From positions 1 through 5,142 of the forward strand of contig CAUJFK010000117.1 in NCBI GenBank assembly GCA_963169175.1: 5,142 nucleotides of DNA, written 5' to 3'. Below are positions 4,812-5,142 of this stretch, piece after piece. This DNA comes from Acidobacteriota bacterium (GTDB taxonomy: Bacteria; Acidobacteriota; Blastocatellia; Pyrinomonadales; Pyrinomonadaceae). The position numbers were made by a program, and so were the translations under genes. Position 1 is the first letter of the stretch; each line of letters opens with the position of its first letter. A model generated the notes under the pieces. It searched no databases. It was not told where the DNA came from and was given only the letters and a program-made list of their open reading frames with translations.

Positions 4812-5142
4812 ATGATGCGACGATCTCTGCTTCACAGTATTGTGCTTTTACTCAGTTTTTTTGGCTTGACCGTGATAGGCCAGCAGCCCGGTGCGCCGGG
4901 GTTGCCAACCGGAAAAGGCACCATTGTCCTAAAGGCTGCCCGAGTCATTGACGGGTCCGGTGCCGAGCCGATAAGGAACGGCGCGGTCGTGGTGACCGAC
5001 GACAAGATCATTGCGGTCGGGCCGTCCGCTAGTGTCGCCATTCCGGCCGGAGCAAAGGTCATTGACCTCGGCGACGCTACGCTGATGCCGGGTTTCATTG
5101 ACGCTCATACGCATATCATTGGCCGCGTGCTCGGCGATCCCG
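4812..5142 (+). CDS. Exported amidohydrolase, N-terminal part (cut by window end)
   Basis: The first 110 codons of a metal-dependent amidohydrolase (imidazolonepropionase/prolidase-like group) are present. Residues 1-23 look like a signal peptide (MMRR, hydrophobic LLLSFFGLTVIG, then QQPG), so it is exported to the periplasm or beyond. The N-terminal beta-sandwich follows: IVLKAARVIDGSG (38-50), GAVVVTDDKIIAVG (57-70) and VIDLGDATLMPGFID (83-97). Then DAHTH (97-101) supplies the first two metal-binding histidines, H99 and H101. The remaining catalytic residues lie beyond the window, so substrate and completeness are unknown. The ATG at 4812 is preferred over the adjacent ATG at 4815 and a TTG at 4809; GGGAG (4797-4801) is 10 nt upstream of it. 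Exported members of this group act on peptides or cyclic amides; that is family knowledge, not seen here. Confidence 0.92.
   Translation, partial: MMRRSLLHSIVLLLSFFGLTVIGQQPGAPGLPTGKGTIVLKAARVIDGSGAEPIRNGAVVVTDDKIIAVGPSASVAIPAGAKVIDLGDATLMPGFIDAHTHIIGRVLGDP

Noticed and set aside
4832..5098. Minus-strand open frames opposite the amidohydrolase
   Set aside because: The plus strand encodes a clear amidohydrolase N-terminus with signal peptide, promoter and DAHTH motif. The opposite frames are shadows.

Overview
The window is ordinary bacterial chromosome of moderately high GC, with tightly packed genes that mostly lie on the minus strand. No phage, transposase, CRISPR array or defence gene is visible. 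The secreted subtilase with a C-terminal BACON-type domain, the signal-peptide amidohydrolase and the TTCGTG-rich intergenic repeat suggest an Acidobacteriota-like soil bacterium, perhaps Blastocatellia. That is an inference from gene style, since no marker gene here settles it.

Left part (1-2182): the 5' end of a minus-strand gene for an exported protein runs off the left edge, with a recognisable promoter. Next comes a complete minus-strand secreted serine protease (prodomain, S8 catalytic domain, BACON-like domain). Its upstream intergenic region of about 340 bp holds an imperfect palindrome of about 109 bp. A candidate promoter would start transcription almost exactly at the edge of that palindrome.

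Middle (2183-2437): two minus-strand tRNA genes, tRNA-Arg(TCT) followed by tRNA-His(GTG), share one good promoter. The -35 box of that promoter overlaps the stop codon of the upstream small gene.

Right part (2430-4654): a minus-strand gene cluster runs threonine aldolase, YjbR/MmcQ-family protein, cytidylate kinase (cmk), then a 40-residue single-span membrane protein that the ORF list missed. The last three overlap end to end (4 bp and 14 bp), which points to one translationally coupled operon that may read through into the tRNAs. The functions are housekeeping (amino-acid metabolism and CMP/dCMP phosphorylation) and do not form an obvious pathway.

Right edge (4655-5142): a divergent promoter region with a perfect TATAAT box drives a plus-strand exported amidohydrolase, cut off by the window end after its first metal-binding motif.

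I found no clear undescribed system. The items most worth a second look are the overlooked small membrane protein overlapping cmk, the promoter-plus-palindrome upstream of the subtilase, and the tRNA promoter nested in the end of the small gene.
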